From Gammaproteobacteria bacterium (GTDB lineage: Bacteria; Gemmatimonadota; Gemmatimonadetes; Longimicrobiales; Gaopeijiaceae), in contig JAPPHB010000085.1 in assembly GCA_028821195.1 (NCBI GenBank), positions 245,732-309,731 on the forward strand: a DNA stretch of 64,000 nucleotides, read 5' to 3'. Position numbers and translations under genes: made by a program. The notes beneath the pieces are model-generated. The model saw only the letters and a program-made list of their open reading frames with translations, did no database searches and was not told where the DNA came from. Of the stretch, positions 9,541-17,451 are shown piece after piece (position 1 is the first letter of the stretch; each line of letters begins with the position of its first letter).

Positions 9541-9609
9541 CTTCTTCTCTCGTACCTCTCGTTGCGGACAGGGCAGCGGGATGCAAAGGATGTCCCACCC
9601 TTCACCGTT

Positions 9610-10560
9610 CTACGGCTCCGCGGGCTCACAGGGTCCCGGTTTGGGCAGGTCCAAACCTGCATCGACCGTGAAGCGCTTACGCACGACCGACCCGAAGACA
9701 CCCGTGCCGTCTCCGTGAAGGCTGGGAACGCGAACGATGCCCGACGGGTTGAAGGCGCCGCGCCGTACCCAGTTGACGTAGTTGCGGTCGGCGGCGGCGA
9801 TCACTACTTCCGCCTGCGTTCCGAAAGGTAGTCCCTCCTGCAGGACCAATGCCAGATCACGCCCCAGGTTGGGACGATCGAACAGGCCGAACTCCGAAGG
9901 GAATACGATCGTGGTATCCGCTTCCGATACCGACAGCCCGACCAGAAGCAGCGGGTCTTCCTCCACTTCGATGTTCGAATCCTCCAGCGCTGCGGTGAGG
10001 TTGATGATCTGCGTTTCGGAAATGTAGGCCCACGCGCCTTCGGCGCGGGTCCATTCCACAGTGAGGCGTTGGGCCGGCTCCAGAGAGCATTTCCGGCGGC
10101 GATTGATGCGCGGGGTCCGGAGTTCGTAGGGGCCCGGTACCCGCGTCTGCCCCGTGATGCGGCCTCCGTCGGGCAGACGAATGATCGTTTCCACGAAGGA
10201 ACCGGGACCGAAGTAGCGGGGGTCGAGCGGTTGCGCGAAATAGCACGATCCCGGGAAGTCCTCCGGCAGCTCGTCGCCGGCACAGAAGGAAGCCTCCGCC
10301 GGACGGAGGCGAACTATGGAGGCGCGGGACTCCGCGCGCAGAAACACGTCCGCGGAGGACAGCTCCCGCGACGAGCCGGTACTTCCCAGCGTGCGATGGA
10401 TCCACGCACTGCCGGAGATACCGTCGACATCGGAGGAGAGGTACACCTCGGCGACGACCACGTCCTCGGACTGCGCCACGGTGATCTCCTGCAGTTCGCA
10501 CGCCGGGGCAGACGCCAGCAGCGCCATCAGCGCGCAGGTTGTGCCCAATCCGCGGCTCAT
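9610..10560 (-). CDS. DUF4249-like lipoprotein linked to a TonB receptor
   Basis: A 316-residue lipoprotein with lipobox SAPAC (Cys21). The body is beta-rich: an early VVAEVYLSSD segment, a middle section with YFGPGSFVETIIRLPDGGRITGQTRVP, and late Gly/Pro-rich loops with several cysteines. This resembles DUF4249 proteins, which pair with TonB receptors in Bacteroidota; the assignment is tentative. The start ATG at 10560 overlaps the stop of the receptor gene (TGATG), so translation is coupled, which argues for joint function at the outer membrane. The longer open frame (to 11079) only reads through the receptor gene in another phase. Confidence 0.6.
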   Translation of the reverse strand: MSRGLGTTCALMALLASAPACELQEITVAQSEDVVVAEVYLSSDVDGISGSAWIHRTLGSTGSSRELSSADVFLRAESRASIVRLRPAEASFCAGDELPEDFPGSCYFAQPLDPRYFGPGSFVETIIRLPDGGRITGQTRVPGPYELRTPRINRRRKCSLEPAQRLTVEWTRAEGAWAYISETQIINLTAALEDSNIEVEEDPLLLVGLSVSEADTTIVFPSEFGLFDRPNLGRDLALVLQEGLPFGTQAEVVIAAADRNYVNWVRRGAFNPSGIVRVPSLHGDGTGVFGSVVRKRFTVDAGLDLPKPGPCEPAEP

Positions 10561-12980
10561 CAGAACGTCACCTCCACCCCTACCGTGGGCAGAATGGGGA
10601 ACATCGACAGGCCGGAGCGGGTCGCCGTTGCCGCAGAATAGTCGAAGAAGTAGAAGAGCACGTTCCTGCGGTTGTAGACGTTGAGCACGTCCAGATGGGG
10701 CGTCAGCGTGCCCCAGCCGAAGGTGAAGGTTCTGCGCATGCTCAGGTCGAGGCGGTGATACGCCGGGTAGCGGTTGCCGTTGCGGGAGCCGAGCAACATG
10801 GCGTTGGCTTCGTCTTCCTGCATGGTGAGGCGCCCACCCGAGACGTTCTGCGGCGAGAAGTACACGAAGGAGGCCAGCGGACGGGTGTAGGGCAACCCGG
10901 TTCCCAGGTTCCACCGCAGCCCGCCGCGCAGGCCCGCCCGCATGGGTATCCGCAGGACCACGTCCAGGTCCAGCCGGCGGTCGAAGATGGGTGGGTAGGT
11001 ATGGTCGGGCGGCGGGTTCCGGCCACTCAGGAAGTTCGGGAAGGTGCGGGTCGCGCGCAGCCAGGAAGCGGACACCCATCCGGTCACGCCCTCACCGGTC
11101 TTGCGCACGAAGAAGTCGATTCCGCGCGACCGGCCGCTGCCGGGCAACAGGTCGTCGTCGCCGCGGTTCGGGTCGTCGACCGGGTTGAAGGTGGTGACGC
11201 CGTCGAAAAGCCGCTCGTAGGTTTCCAGCGATGCAAACCACCCTCCCGGAAAGTATGCGTCGACCCCCACCTGGACCTGGTCGGAGGCGATGTGGGGCGC
11301 CAGGTGCCCGGTGAGCACCCATACATCGATGCCGATGGGCACCTCGTCGTCCCGTGCCGAGTGCAGAAACTGGGTGAAGCGCCCCGCCGCGGCCTTCACC
11401 GCGAGGTCGCCACCCCGGAAGAACCGCTTTACCGCGATCCTCGGGGCAAGCTGGTTGATGGGACCGCCCAGGGAGGGTGCCCAGCGGTCCGCCCGCAGCC
11501 CCGTTTCGACCAGCCAGGCCAGCCCGCCCCTCCACTCGGCATGCGCGAAGACGCCGCCGAGCCATCCTTCGCCCGAATTGTCAGTGAATTGCGTGCCCCC
11601 CGCCCGAACCAGATTGAGGTGCGTCATCCGGTCCGCCGAGATCCCGCTCTTGAGCGTCCAGCGCCGACCCAGGGCATGTTCCAGTTCGGCGCCCAGCGAA
11701 AGCTGCGAGATGCCGCTGCTGAACTCCGTATCCGAGAAATCGGGGAAGGCCAGCGCGGAGTTGAAGCGGGTGTAGCCTGCCCGCACATCGAGGGCGCCTC
11801 CGTCGCGGCGAGGCATGGTCCAGCGCATGCCGATGAGGTCGTTGCCCCATTCCCAGGCCGCGCGCAGGGGAAAGCCGTCTTCATCGTCCTCGTCGATCTC
11901 GGTCAGGTTGAAGACGTCGTCGCCCGTGTAGGCCGTGATCAAGATGCGGCTTCCGCCGGGCGTCCACCCCTCCACCACGCCCTGGAAGTCCGTTAGGTGG
12001 TAGGGAACCGACCTCGGCAGCTGGTCGAACCAGGAGCGGCGGCCGGAAGCCCGCCACTTGAGGCGCTGGAGCCCGAGCGTCCGCTCGACCACCGCCGGCG
12101 CCCTGCCTCCGAGAGCCGCGCGCGCGGCAAGCAGCGACACGCCCCCGCGGACGTTGAAGTCGTCGGTCCCGGGATCGCTTTCGACGAGCAGCAGCGACGA
12201 CACCCGGCCGCCGTGCTCGGCGGGGAAGCCACCCGAGCTCAGCTCGACCCGTCCCACCATGTCGGCGTTGAAGACCGAGAAGATGCCTCCCAGGTGGAAC
12301 GGGTTGAAGATGGGCACGCCGTCCAGCAGGATCAGGTTCTGATCCGCGGAGCCGCCGCGCACGTTGAAGGACGCCGTGAAGTCGGAGGTGGACACCACCC
12401 CGGGCAGCACCTCGACCGCCCGGATGGGATCCGCTTCCGCGAGCCCGGGAACGAGGCGGAGTTCGGCCTGCGAGATCTCGCGGACGGTCACGCCCGCGGT
12501 CTCCAGGAAGCGGCTGCGCTCGCGGGTTTCCGCCGTACTGACGGACACGCCCTCAAGCACCACGGGGGTGGCGGTGAGCGTGACGTCGACCTCGATGCGT
12601 CGATCGGCGACGATCTCGACGGGTTGTTCGATTTCGCCATACCCGATTCGCTGGACGCGCAGCAGATACCGCCCGGGCGGCAGGCTCTCGATCCGGTAGT
12701 AGCCGAAGCGATCCGACTCCGCGATGCGGTCGACCTGGTCCGGCGCATCCGGCAGGGCGAGCAGGATATTGGCGGCGAAGACCGGGGGACCATCGGAGTC
12801 GACGACCCGGCCTTCCACGCCCCCGGTCTGCGCGGTGAGTACCCCCGGAAGCAGGCTGAAGGCCGCCAGCAGTCCGTGGATGCGTCCCCGCGAGCACGGG
12901 GGCCGGCGACGGGCCGGGCCGTCAGGGGAGCGGGCACTCGCCGCCGAGACACTGTTGGCGGTCGCGATCTGTCGCTTCAA
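10560..12980 (-). CDS. TonB-dependent receptor with carboxypeptidase-like regulatory domain
   Basis: About 806 residues. After a hydrophobic signal segment (LLAAFSLLPGVLTA) comes a carboxypeptidase-regulatory-like domain (GGVEGRVVDSDG to VQRIGYGEIEQPV), then a plug domain with FNVRGGSADQNLILLDGVPIFNPFHLGG and a long beta-barrel ending in VEVTF, the expected C-terminal aromatic strand. It imports an unidentified ligand with TonB energy. The start is uncertain: the frame is open to 13457, but the residues before about 12980 look non-coding, and a TTG at 12980 is my tentative choice. It is coupled by overlap to the downstream lipoprotein, and msrP follows. Confidence 0.8.
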   Translation of the reverse strand: MKRQIATANSVSAASARSPDGPARRRPPCSRGRIHGLLAAFSLLPGVLTAQTGGVEGRVVDSDGPPVFAANILLALPDAPDQVDRIAESDRFGYYRIESLPPGRYLLRVQRIGYGEIEQPVEIVADRRIEVDVTLTATPVVLEGVSVSTAETRERSRFLETAGVTVREISQAELRLVPGLAEADPIRAVEVLPGVVSTSDFTASFNVRGGSADQNLILLDGVPIFNPFHLGGIFSVFNADMVGRVELSSGGFPAEHGGRVSSLLLVESDPGTDDFNVRGGVSLLAARAALGGRAPAVVERTLGLQRLKWRASGRRSWFDQLPRSVPYHLTDFQGVVEGWTPGGSRILITAYTGDDVFNLTEIDEDDEDGFPLRAAWEWGNDLIGMRWTMPRRDGGALDVRAGYTRFNSALAFPDFSDTEFSSGISQLSLGAELEHALGRRWTLKSGISADRMTHLNLVRAGGTQFTDNSGEGWLGGVFAHAEWRGGLAWLVETGLRADRWAPSLGGPINQLAPRIAVKRFFRGGDLAVKAAAGRFTQFLHSARDDEVPIGIDVWVLTGHLAPHIASDQVQVGVDAYFPGGWFASLETYERLFDGVTTFNPVDDPNRGDDDLLPGSGRSRGIDFFVRKTGEGVTGWVSASWLRATRTFPNFLSGRNPPPDHTYPPIFDRRLDLDVVLRIPMRAGLRGGLRWNLGTGLPYTRPLASFVYFSPQNVSGGRLTMQEDEANAMLLGSRNGNRYPAYHRLDLSMRRTFTFGWGTLTPHLDVLNVYNRRNVLFYFFDYSAATATRSGLSMFPILPTVGVEVTF

Positions 12981-13203
12981 GAAGGTATTCCCGTGTTGGG
13001 GCGCCCGGCACTCCCGGAATCGCCGTTGCGCGATCCCCGGTTCAGGTTCATTTTGGATTCTGCGAGGCTGGCCGAGTACTCCCCCCTGACAACCCCCGGT
13101 TCGCAATGTACGCAATCCGGAGCCACAACGAAGATACGCGACGGCACGGCGGGCAGCGGTCCGTGGTCGAGGCCTGCTCGTGTCCAGGTTGGGTCCCGAT
13201 GCG

Positions 13204-13300
13204 GGGTCGGGCGGGCCGACCCATGTAGCTCCCTCAAGAATCGCCAGAGGATGCTCGGAGGCCCGACCAGCGACCCGGCTGGCGGGCGTTTTTGTTATCC
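13204..13300 (+). promoter_or_regulatory. Candidate transcription-attenuator leader
   Basis: The 368-base gap 12981-13348 separates a divergent receptor gene and a thioredoxin-like gene and holds no gene I can support. Near its right end are alternative pairings. GGGTCGG (13204-13210) can pair with CCGACCC (13216-13222). GGTCGGGC (13206-13212) is also an exact complement of GCCCGACC (13261-13268), which is the left arm of the terminator at 13261-13294. Such mutually exclusive hairpins are what an attenuator or riboswitch expression platform looks like. The effector is unknown, and chance pairing in GC-rich DNA remains possible. A start-stop ATGTAG lies at 13223-13228. Confidence 0.4.
13261..13294 (+). 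terminator. Intrinsic terminator upstream of thioredoxin-like gene
   Basis: GCCCGACCAGC (13261-13271) pairs with GCTGGCGGGC (13278-13287): ten pairs with one bulged A and a six-base loop, followed directly by GTTTTTG. This is a standard rho-independent terminator on the plus strand. It ends about 55 bases before the start codon of the next gene. No plus-strand gene precedes it for more than 4 kb, so it would act on a leader RNA or a small RNA. Confidence 0.65.
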
Positions 13301-13348
13301 CCTTGCCGAGAACGGTTTCAGGCAATCCCCTGATGGAGGAAGGTTCCG

Positions 13349-14053
13349 ATGACGAGATGGATCGTTTCAGCGGTAGCGCTGCTGGTACTGGCCGGCGGCG
13401 GCTGGATGGTGATGAACCCCGCTGCTCCGGCGGAGGAAGCGGCGGCGCCCCACCCACACGAGTACTCCCCGGTGGTCGCGATCGACCTGACCGCGGAGGT
13501 GGCCGGTGCGGGCGGTGACAGGCTGGTGCCCTGGGAAGTCCTCCGCCGGGACTTCTCCGGCACCTCGAGGGACGGTGAGGAGATCGACCTCGAGGACGTG
13601 GTGCGCGGCAACCGCGTAACCCTGCTGACCTACTTCGCCGAGTGGTGCGCCAACTGCCGATACGAGGCCCCCGACCTGGTGGCCAAGTATGGCGCGCACG
13701 GGGACGACGGTCTGATGATCATCGGGCGTAGCGAATACTCCCACCCGGACGTGGTGGACGAGTACGTCGACGAGTTCGGCATAGAATATCCGGTCATCCT
13801 GGGAAGCCCCAATCCCGATCCCGACAACGAGGATCTGGTGCGCGTCACGACCGCCCATTTCCGCATGCGCAAGGCGCTCCTCGATCCGCGCAAGTGGGGA
13901 ACTCCTCTCAACGTCGTGGTGGTGGACGGCGACCCCACCCGGGCCTCGATCGTGACCGGCGAGTTCTTCCCGGGAGCATTCGACGAGACCTTCGGCGGTT
14001 ACTTGAACGGAAGCGTCGCGGCAACGGACGAAGCGTCGGGCATGGACGGGTAA
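13349..14053 (+). CDS. Exported thioredoxin-like (TlpA/AhpC-TSA fold) protein
   Basis: A 234-residue protein with one N-terminal hydrophobic segment (about 4-22), so membrane-anchored or secreted. The thioredoxin active site is in TYFAEWCANCRYEAPDL (Cys100, Cys103), placed after a beta strand as in TlpA/ResA proteins. A later VILGSPNPDPDNEDL and a GTPLNVVVVDG segment supply the rest of the fold, including a likely cis-Pro in GTPLN. It should reduce or oxidise thiols outside the cytoplasm. GGAGGAAGG precedes the ATG. The cytochrome c' gene follows after 241 bases containing two hairpins. Its partner protein is not evident; envelope cytochrome maturation is one possibility. Confidence 0.75.
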   Translation: MTRWIVSAVALLVLAGGGWMVMNPAAPAEEAAAPHPHEYSPVVAIDLTAEVAGAGGDRLVPWEVLRRDFSGTSRDGEEIDLEDVVRGNRVTLLTYFAEWCANCRYEAPDLVAKYGAHGDDGLMIIGRSEYSHPDVVDEYVDEFGIEYPVILGSPNPDPDNEDLVRVTTAHFRMRKALLDPRKWGTPLNVVVVDGDPTRASIVTGEFFPGAFDETFGGYLNGSVAATDEASGMDG

Positions 14054-14071
14054 TCACGGAAGATCGACATT

Positions 14072-14145
14072 GCCGCACCCCGCGGTGCGGTGACCGGCGG
14101 TCATTCCTCCAACCGACGCGCGCCCCCGACGCTTCCGGGCGCGCG
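14072..14145 (+). terminator. Two GC-rich hairpins after the thioredoxin-like gene
   Basis: CCGCACC (14073-14079) pairs with GGTGCGG (14084-14090) around a four-base loop. CGCGCGCCC (14117-14125) pairs with GGGCGCGCG (14137-14145) around an 11-base loop. Neither is followed by a clear T run, so termination is likely but not proven. They separate the thioredoxin-like gene from the cytochrome c' gene. Confidence 0.35.
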
Positions 14146-14294
14146 GGCAACCGTCTGTCCCGAAGTTCTGTCCTCCCTTGCGCCGATGCCCTCGGGGATC
14201 TATCTCGGGTTCGTGACAAACGCGCTCGAACCCGCCCGGATGGTCGCTTCACGGGTGCCGCCGGGTCTCATTTCTTCGGGGAGGAGGAAACGCC

Positions 14295-14765
14295 GTGGCT
14301 CGCTCGTACACAGTCGTAACCCGCACCGCTCTCGCCGCTTGCATCATCGCCGGGCTCGCCCCCGCCACTGCGACCGCCCAGGACCCAACCCCGACAATGG
14401 AGTATCGCCAGACCATCATGGGCAGCCTGAACGCGCACCGGGGCGCCCTTACCGCCATCCTGAACGAGGACGTGCCCCATGAGGCTCACGTGCTCGGGCA
14501 CGCACTCACGCTGCAGCAGTTGTCTGTGATGGCGTCGGACATCTTCCCCGAGGGATCAGATGGGGAAGGCTCGCGCGCGCTACCGGACATCTGGAGCGAT
14601 GCCGCCGGATTCGGCGAAGCTCTATCGGCCTTCCAAAGCGCCGCAGACGCGCTGGCGGATGCGGCTCGTGCGGGCGACATGACCGCTGTCGGCGACGCGG
14701 CCGCGGGCCTGGGCCGCACTTGCGGCGGCTGCCACCGTCCATTCCGGGCGCGCCCCGCACGGTAG
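14295..14765 (+). CDS. Cytochrome c' (class II c-type cytochrome)
   Basis: A 156-residue secreted protein. The signal peptide covers about residues 8-28 (ALAACIIAGLAPATATAQ). The mature part is helical, with MEYRQTIMGSLNAHRGALTAI as the expected first helix, and ends with the haem motif CGGCH (143-147) close to the C-terminus. This is the defining arrangement of cytochrome c' four-helix bundles. Such proteins bind NO or act in electron transfer and stress defence in the periplasm. The GTG start at 14295 has GGAGGAGG at good spacing. It sits between a thioredoxin-like gene and a plug-type lipoprotein, each separated by hairpins, so it may be its own unit. Confidence 0.85.
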   Translation: MARSYTVVTRTALAACIIAGLAPATATAQDPTPTMEYRQTIMGSLNAHRGALTAILNEDVPHEAHVLGHALTLQQLSVMASDIFPEGSDGEGSRALPDIWSDAAGFGEALSAFQSAADALADAARAGDMTAVGDAAAGLGRTCGGCHRPFRARPAR

Positions 14766-14795
14766 ACCCCTCTGGTAGTCGGCTCGAAAAGCGCG

Positions 14796-14826
14796 GGTGT
14801 GCGCGGACCTCTGACCCGCGCGCACC
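14796..14826 (+). terminator. Strong hairpin after cytochrome c' gene
   Basis: GGTGTGCGCGG (14796-14806) pairs with CCGCGCGCACC (14816-14826) over eleven positions, including one T-G pair, with a nine-base loop. No T run follows on the plus strand; AAAA precedes it. It lies 30 bases after the cytochrome c' stop codon and is a plausible terminator. Confidence 0.4.
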
Positions 14827-14941
14827 GGTAGTACGAGAGGCGGCGCGCCCGCTCTGGCGGCCGCATGGGCTTGTTTTCCCGGGGCATCTCGCCGCGGATG
14901 ATGGACCCATGTACCTGAACACTATGACGGAGGCAAGCACC

Positions 14942-15490
14942 ATGCGACGAACTGGAGCGAAACTCGTGATGACGATGGCGATCATCATGCTCGCCCAGGC
15001 ATGCGTCAGCACGCCCGGCGACACCCCGGCCGTGCGCCAGTTGCGCGAAACCCTTACGGGCGACCAGTTGGCGCAGGTGTGTGCGGACGGCGGTTCTGCG
15101 GCCGACGCGCCGGGCGCGTCGGACGTCAGCGTCCTCTCGGCGGAGGAACTCGACCACCTGTGCGACCGCAATGTCCGGCGTGACCCGAACGTGATCGTGG
15201 CGGAGGAACTCGCGCCCTATGCCACCATGATGCTCGCCGACGCGATCCGTCAGCTGCGGCCCCGCTGGATGAACGTGCGCGGGGCGCCCAGCATCGAGTT
15301 CGGCGGTGACCGCAGGGTGCCCGTTGTCCTGGATGGCGGAGCCCCGCAGGACTGGGGGATCCTGGATTCGCTACGCCCCGACCAGGTCCAGGCGGTTCGC
15401 TTCCACAGCGCCGCCGACGCCACCATGCGCTGGGGCACGGGCTTCCCCAACGGGCTGATCGAGGTTACGACCATGAGGGGGGGTGGCTGA
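14942..15490 (+). CDS. Lipoprotein with a stand-alone TonB-plug-like domain
   Basis: A 182-residue lipoprotein (lipobox AQAC, Cys21). The middle contains CADGG and CDRN segments. The C-terminal 70 residues follow the plug pattern of TonB receptors: MNVRGAPSIEFGG, VPVVLDGG, LDSLRPDQVQAVRFHSAADA, WGTGFPNGLIEVTTMRGG. No barrel follows; the gene ends right after the plug. I chose the ATG at 14942, which has GGAGG eight bases upstream. The role is not known: it might gate or recruit another receptor or act as a binding module. It converges on the cassette 2 ankyrin gene, with a shared terminator between them. Confidence 0.6.
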   Translation: MRRTGAKLVMTMAIIMLAQACVSTPGDTPAVRQLRETLTGDQLAQVCADGGSAADAPGASDVSVLSAEELDHLCDRNVRRDPNVIVAEELAPYATMMLADAIRQLRPRWMNVRGAPSIEFGGDRRVPVVLDGGAPQDWGILDSLRPDQVQAVRFHSAADATMRWGTGFPNGLIEVTTMRGGG

Positions 15491-15562
15491 GGAGAGCTGC
15501 GCTCGCTGGATGATGCCACCGCCCTGAGAACGCTTGGCAGCGCCGGACACCAAGCACGCAAA

Positions 15563-15594
15563 AACGCCCGCCACGGGAAGCCGTGGCGGGCGTT
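15563..15594 (-). terminator. Perfect 14-bp stem terminator between convergent genes
   Basis: AACGCCCGCCACGG (15563-15576) pairs without mismatch with CCGTGGCGGGCGTT (15581-15594) around a four-base loop. On the minus strand the stem is followed by TTTTTGCG, a proper U tract, so it ends the cassette 2 transcript. On the plus strand it may also stop the plug lipoprotein transcript. Confidence 0.85.
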
Positions 15595-15641
15595 CTGCTG
15601 GTCCGGCCCTCAGGGGCGCGAAGATCGCTTCTACGCTTCTC

Positions 15642-17435
15642 CTAACAGGAGATGCAGTTGTGGTTGTTGATCGCGCCCATGCTCTCCAGCAGCGCGATCG
15701 CCTCCGGGTACGGGGTCACGCGCGAGACCGGACCGTTGGCCATGTCGACCGTGGTCTGACCCCGGCGGCTCACCACCATGACGTCGGCGCCCCGGTCCAC
15801 CAGCCACTGGATCATCTCGGTGTCTCCGCGCGCGGCCGCGTGGTGCAGCGGGGTGTAGCCGTTGGCGTCCCGCTGGTTGACGTCGGCCCCGAGTTCGAGG
15901 AGGTACTCGACCGCGGCAATCCAGTTGCCGGGGATGTGTGTGTGGGCGTTGCCGGCGAAGCCCTGGCCGTAGCCAACGCCCGAGGCGGCGTGAATGGGGT
16001 ACACGGCCGGGCCTCCCACCGGGACCGGCGGCAGGCCTGAAGGATCGACCTGTTCCTCATCCTCGGTGTCGCCGGTGCGCGGGTTGCGGCCCCGGCGGCG
16101 CTCGGGCTGCTTGGCGGTGGCGATGTTCCAGTCCGCGCCCCAGGAGCGCAGCACCTTCATGCCGTCGAGGTCGAGAGCCCGTGCGGCGCGCCAGAAGGGT
16201 GTCACGCCGTCCTGGTTCTCAAGCCCGCAGTTGCCGTTCCCGCACCCGCTGTAGGTAAAGTACCAGAAGTTCTTGGTCACCTGGTGGTTCACTTCGGCGC
16301 CGGCGTCGAGCAGCGCCATCGCGAGGTCGAGATAGACGGTTTCCTGCTGCTCGTGGGCGCGAGGCTGCGGATAGCGTGACCGGGGCGACCACTGGACGTT
16401 GAAGGCGGCGTAGAGGGGCGCCACGCCGTCGACCGTGGCCAGGTTGGGGTCCGCACCACGTTCCAGCAGCTTCATCGCCAGGTCGAAACGGCCGTTGATG
16501 ACCGCCATTGTGAGCGGGCTGGTGTTGTCGGACTCGGTAACGAAGTCGATGTCGGCGCCGCCATCCAGCAGGGCCATGGCCGCCCCTATGGCACCCTCGC
16601 GCGCCGCGTGGTGCAGCGCGGTCAGGCTTCCCCACTTCTCGTCGGGAGGCTGGCGGAAGAAGGCCCTGGGGTCGTCCTCTTCCTCCTCTTCCTCCTCTTC
16701 CGGCACCACGCCCGCCCGCTGGACTGCCCGGGCGACCTCCAGGGCGGCCTGGATCTGAGCCGGTGTCGGCAGCTCGTTGCCATCGCCCTTGAAGGCGTCG
16801 AGCACCTCCTGCATGCGTTCGCTCGCGTAGTTGTCCACTTCGCCGCGAGTCGCGGCTTCCATGAGCGTGGTCGTGATGTTGGGGTCTGCGTCCCTCGCCA
16901 GGAGGAAGCTGACCACATCCGCGCGGTCGGCCGCCGCCGCGAACATCAGCGGCGTCTGCTGCGCGTCACCGGCCCGCGCGTTGACCTCGGCGCCGGCGTC
17001 CACCAGATGCTTCGCGCCCGCGGCACTGCCCGCACCCGCCACCAGGTGGAGAGGCGTGGAGCCCGTGGCCGCCACAATTCCCGGGTCTGCCCCGGCGTCC
17101 AGCAACACGCGGATCACTCCGGCCGCTCCCTTCCTGCCGGCTACATGGAGAGGCGTATAGGCGCCCAGACGGGTGGTGACCTCGAGGATCGCCCCCGCGC
17201 TCACCAGAATCTGGGCGATCTCGGCGTTGCCGGTCTCGGCCGCCCAGTGGAGGGCGGTCATGCCGTCACCGCGTGCGGCGTTGACGTCCGCTCCGCTCGC
17301 CAGCAGGGTTCGCACCGCCGCCGCATCGCCCTTCATGGCGGCGTCCGCCAACGGCGAATCCGGCGCGTCCGCGGATGTGAGCAGCATGCTGACGGCGAGC
17401 GCCGCCAGCGCGTTTACGTGCAATCTCTTCTTCAT
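15642..17435 (-). CDS. Secreted ankyrin-repeat protein, cassette 2
   Basis: A 597-residue paralogue of the other cassette ankyrin proteins. Signal peptide at about 5-22 (NALAALAVSMLLTSADA); a first repeat block at about 28-190; a linker with a run of eight Glu at about 246-253; a second block from about 270 with the family segments FNVQWSPRSRYPQP, GVTPFWRAA, GGPAVYPIHAASGVGYGQGFAGNAHTH. It ends with NNHNCISC. A copy-specific feature is SGCGNGNCGLEN (about residues 395-406), adding two cysteines the other copies lack. It starts 16 bases after the DUF1552 gene, with GGGGACAG upstream. It is the last gene before the terminator at 15563-15594. Confidence 0.85.
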   Translation of the reverse strand: MKKRLHVNALAALAVSMLLTSADAPDSPLADAAMKGDAAAVRTLLASGADVNAARGDGMTALHWAAETGNAEIAQILVSAGAILEVTTRLGAYTPLHVAGRKGAAGVIRVLLDAGADPGIVAATGSTPLHLVAGAGSAAGAKHLVDAGAEVNARAGDAQQTPLMFAAAADRADVVSFLLARDADPNITTTLMEAATRGEVDNYASERMQEVLDAFKGDGNELPTPAQIQAALEVARAVQRAGVVPEEEEEEEEDDPRAFFRQPPDEKWGSLTALHHAAREGAIGAAMALLDGGADIDFVTESDNTSPLTMAVINGRFDLAMKLLERGADPNLATVDGVAPLYAAFNVQWSPRSRYPQPRAHEQQETVYLDLAMALLDAGAEVNHQVTKNFWYFTYSGCGNGNCGLENQDGVTPFWRAARALDLDGMKVLRSWGADWNIATAKQPERRRGRNPRTGDTEDEEQVDPSGLPPVPVGGPAVYPIHAASGVGYGQGFAGNAHTHIPGNWIAAVEYLLELGADVNQRDANGYTPLHHAAARGDTEMIQWLVDRGADVMVVSRRGQTTVDMANGPVSRVTPYPEAIALLESMGAINNHNCISC

Positions 17436-17451
17436 GCTGACTGTCCCCGGC

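Noticed and set aside
13223..13228. ATGTAG start-stop as a regulatory minimal ORF in the leader
   Set aside because: No ribosome-binding site is seen before it, and six bases can easily occur by chance; mentioned only as context for the attenuator.
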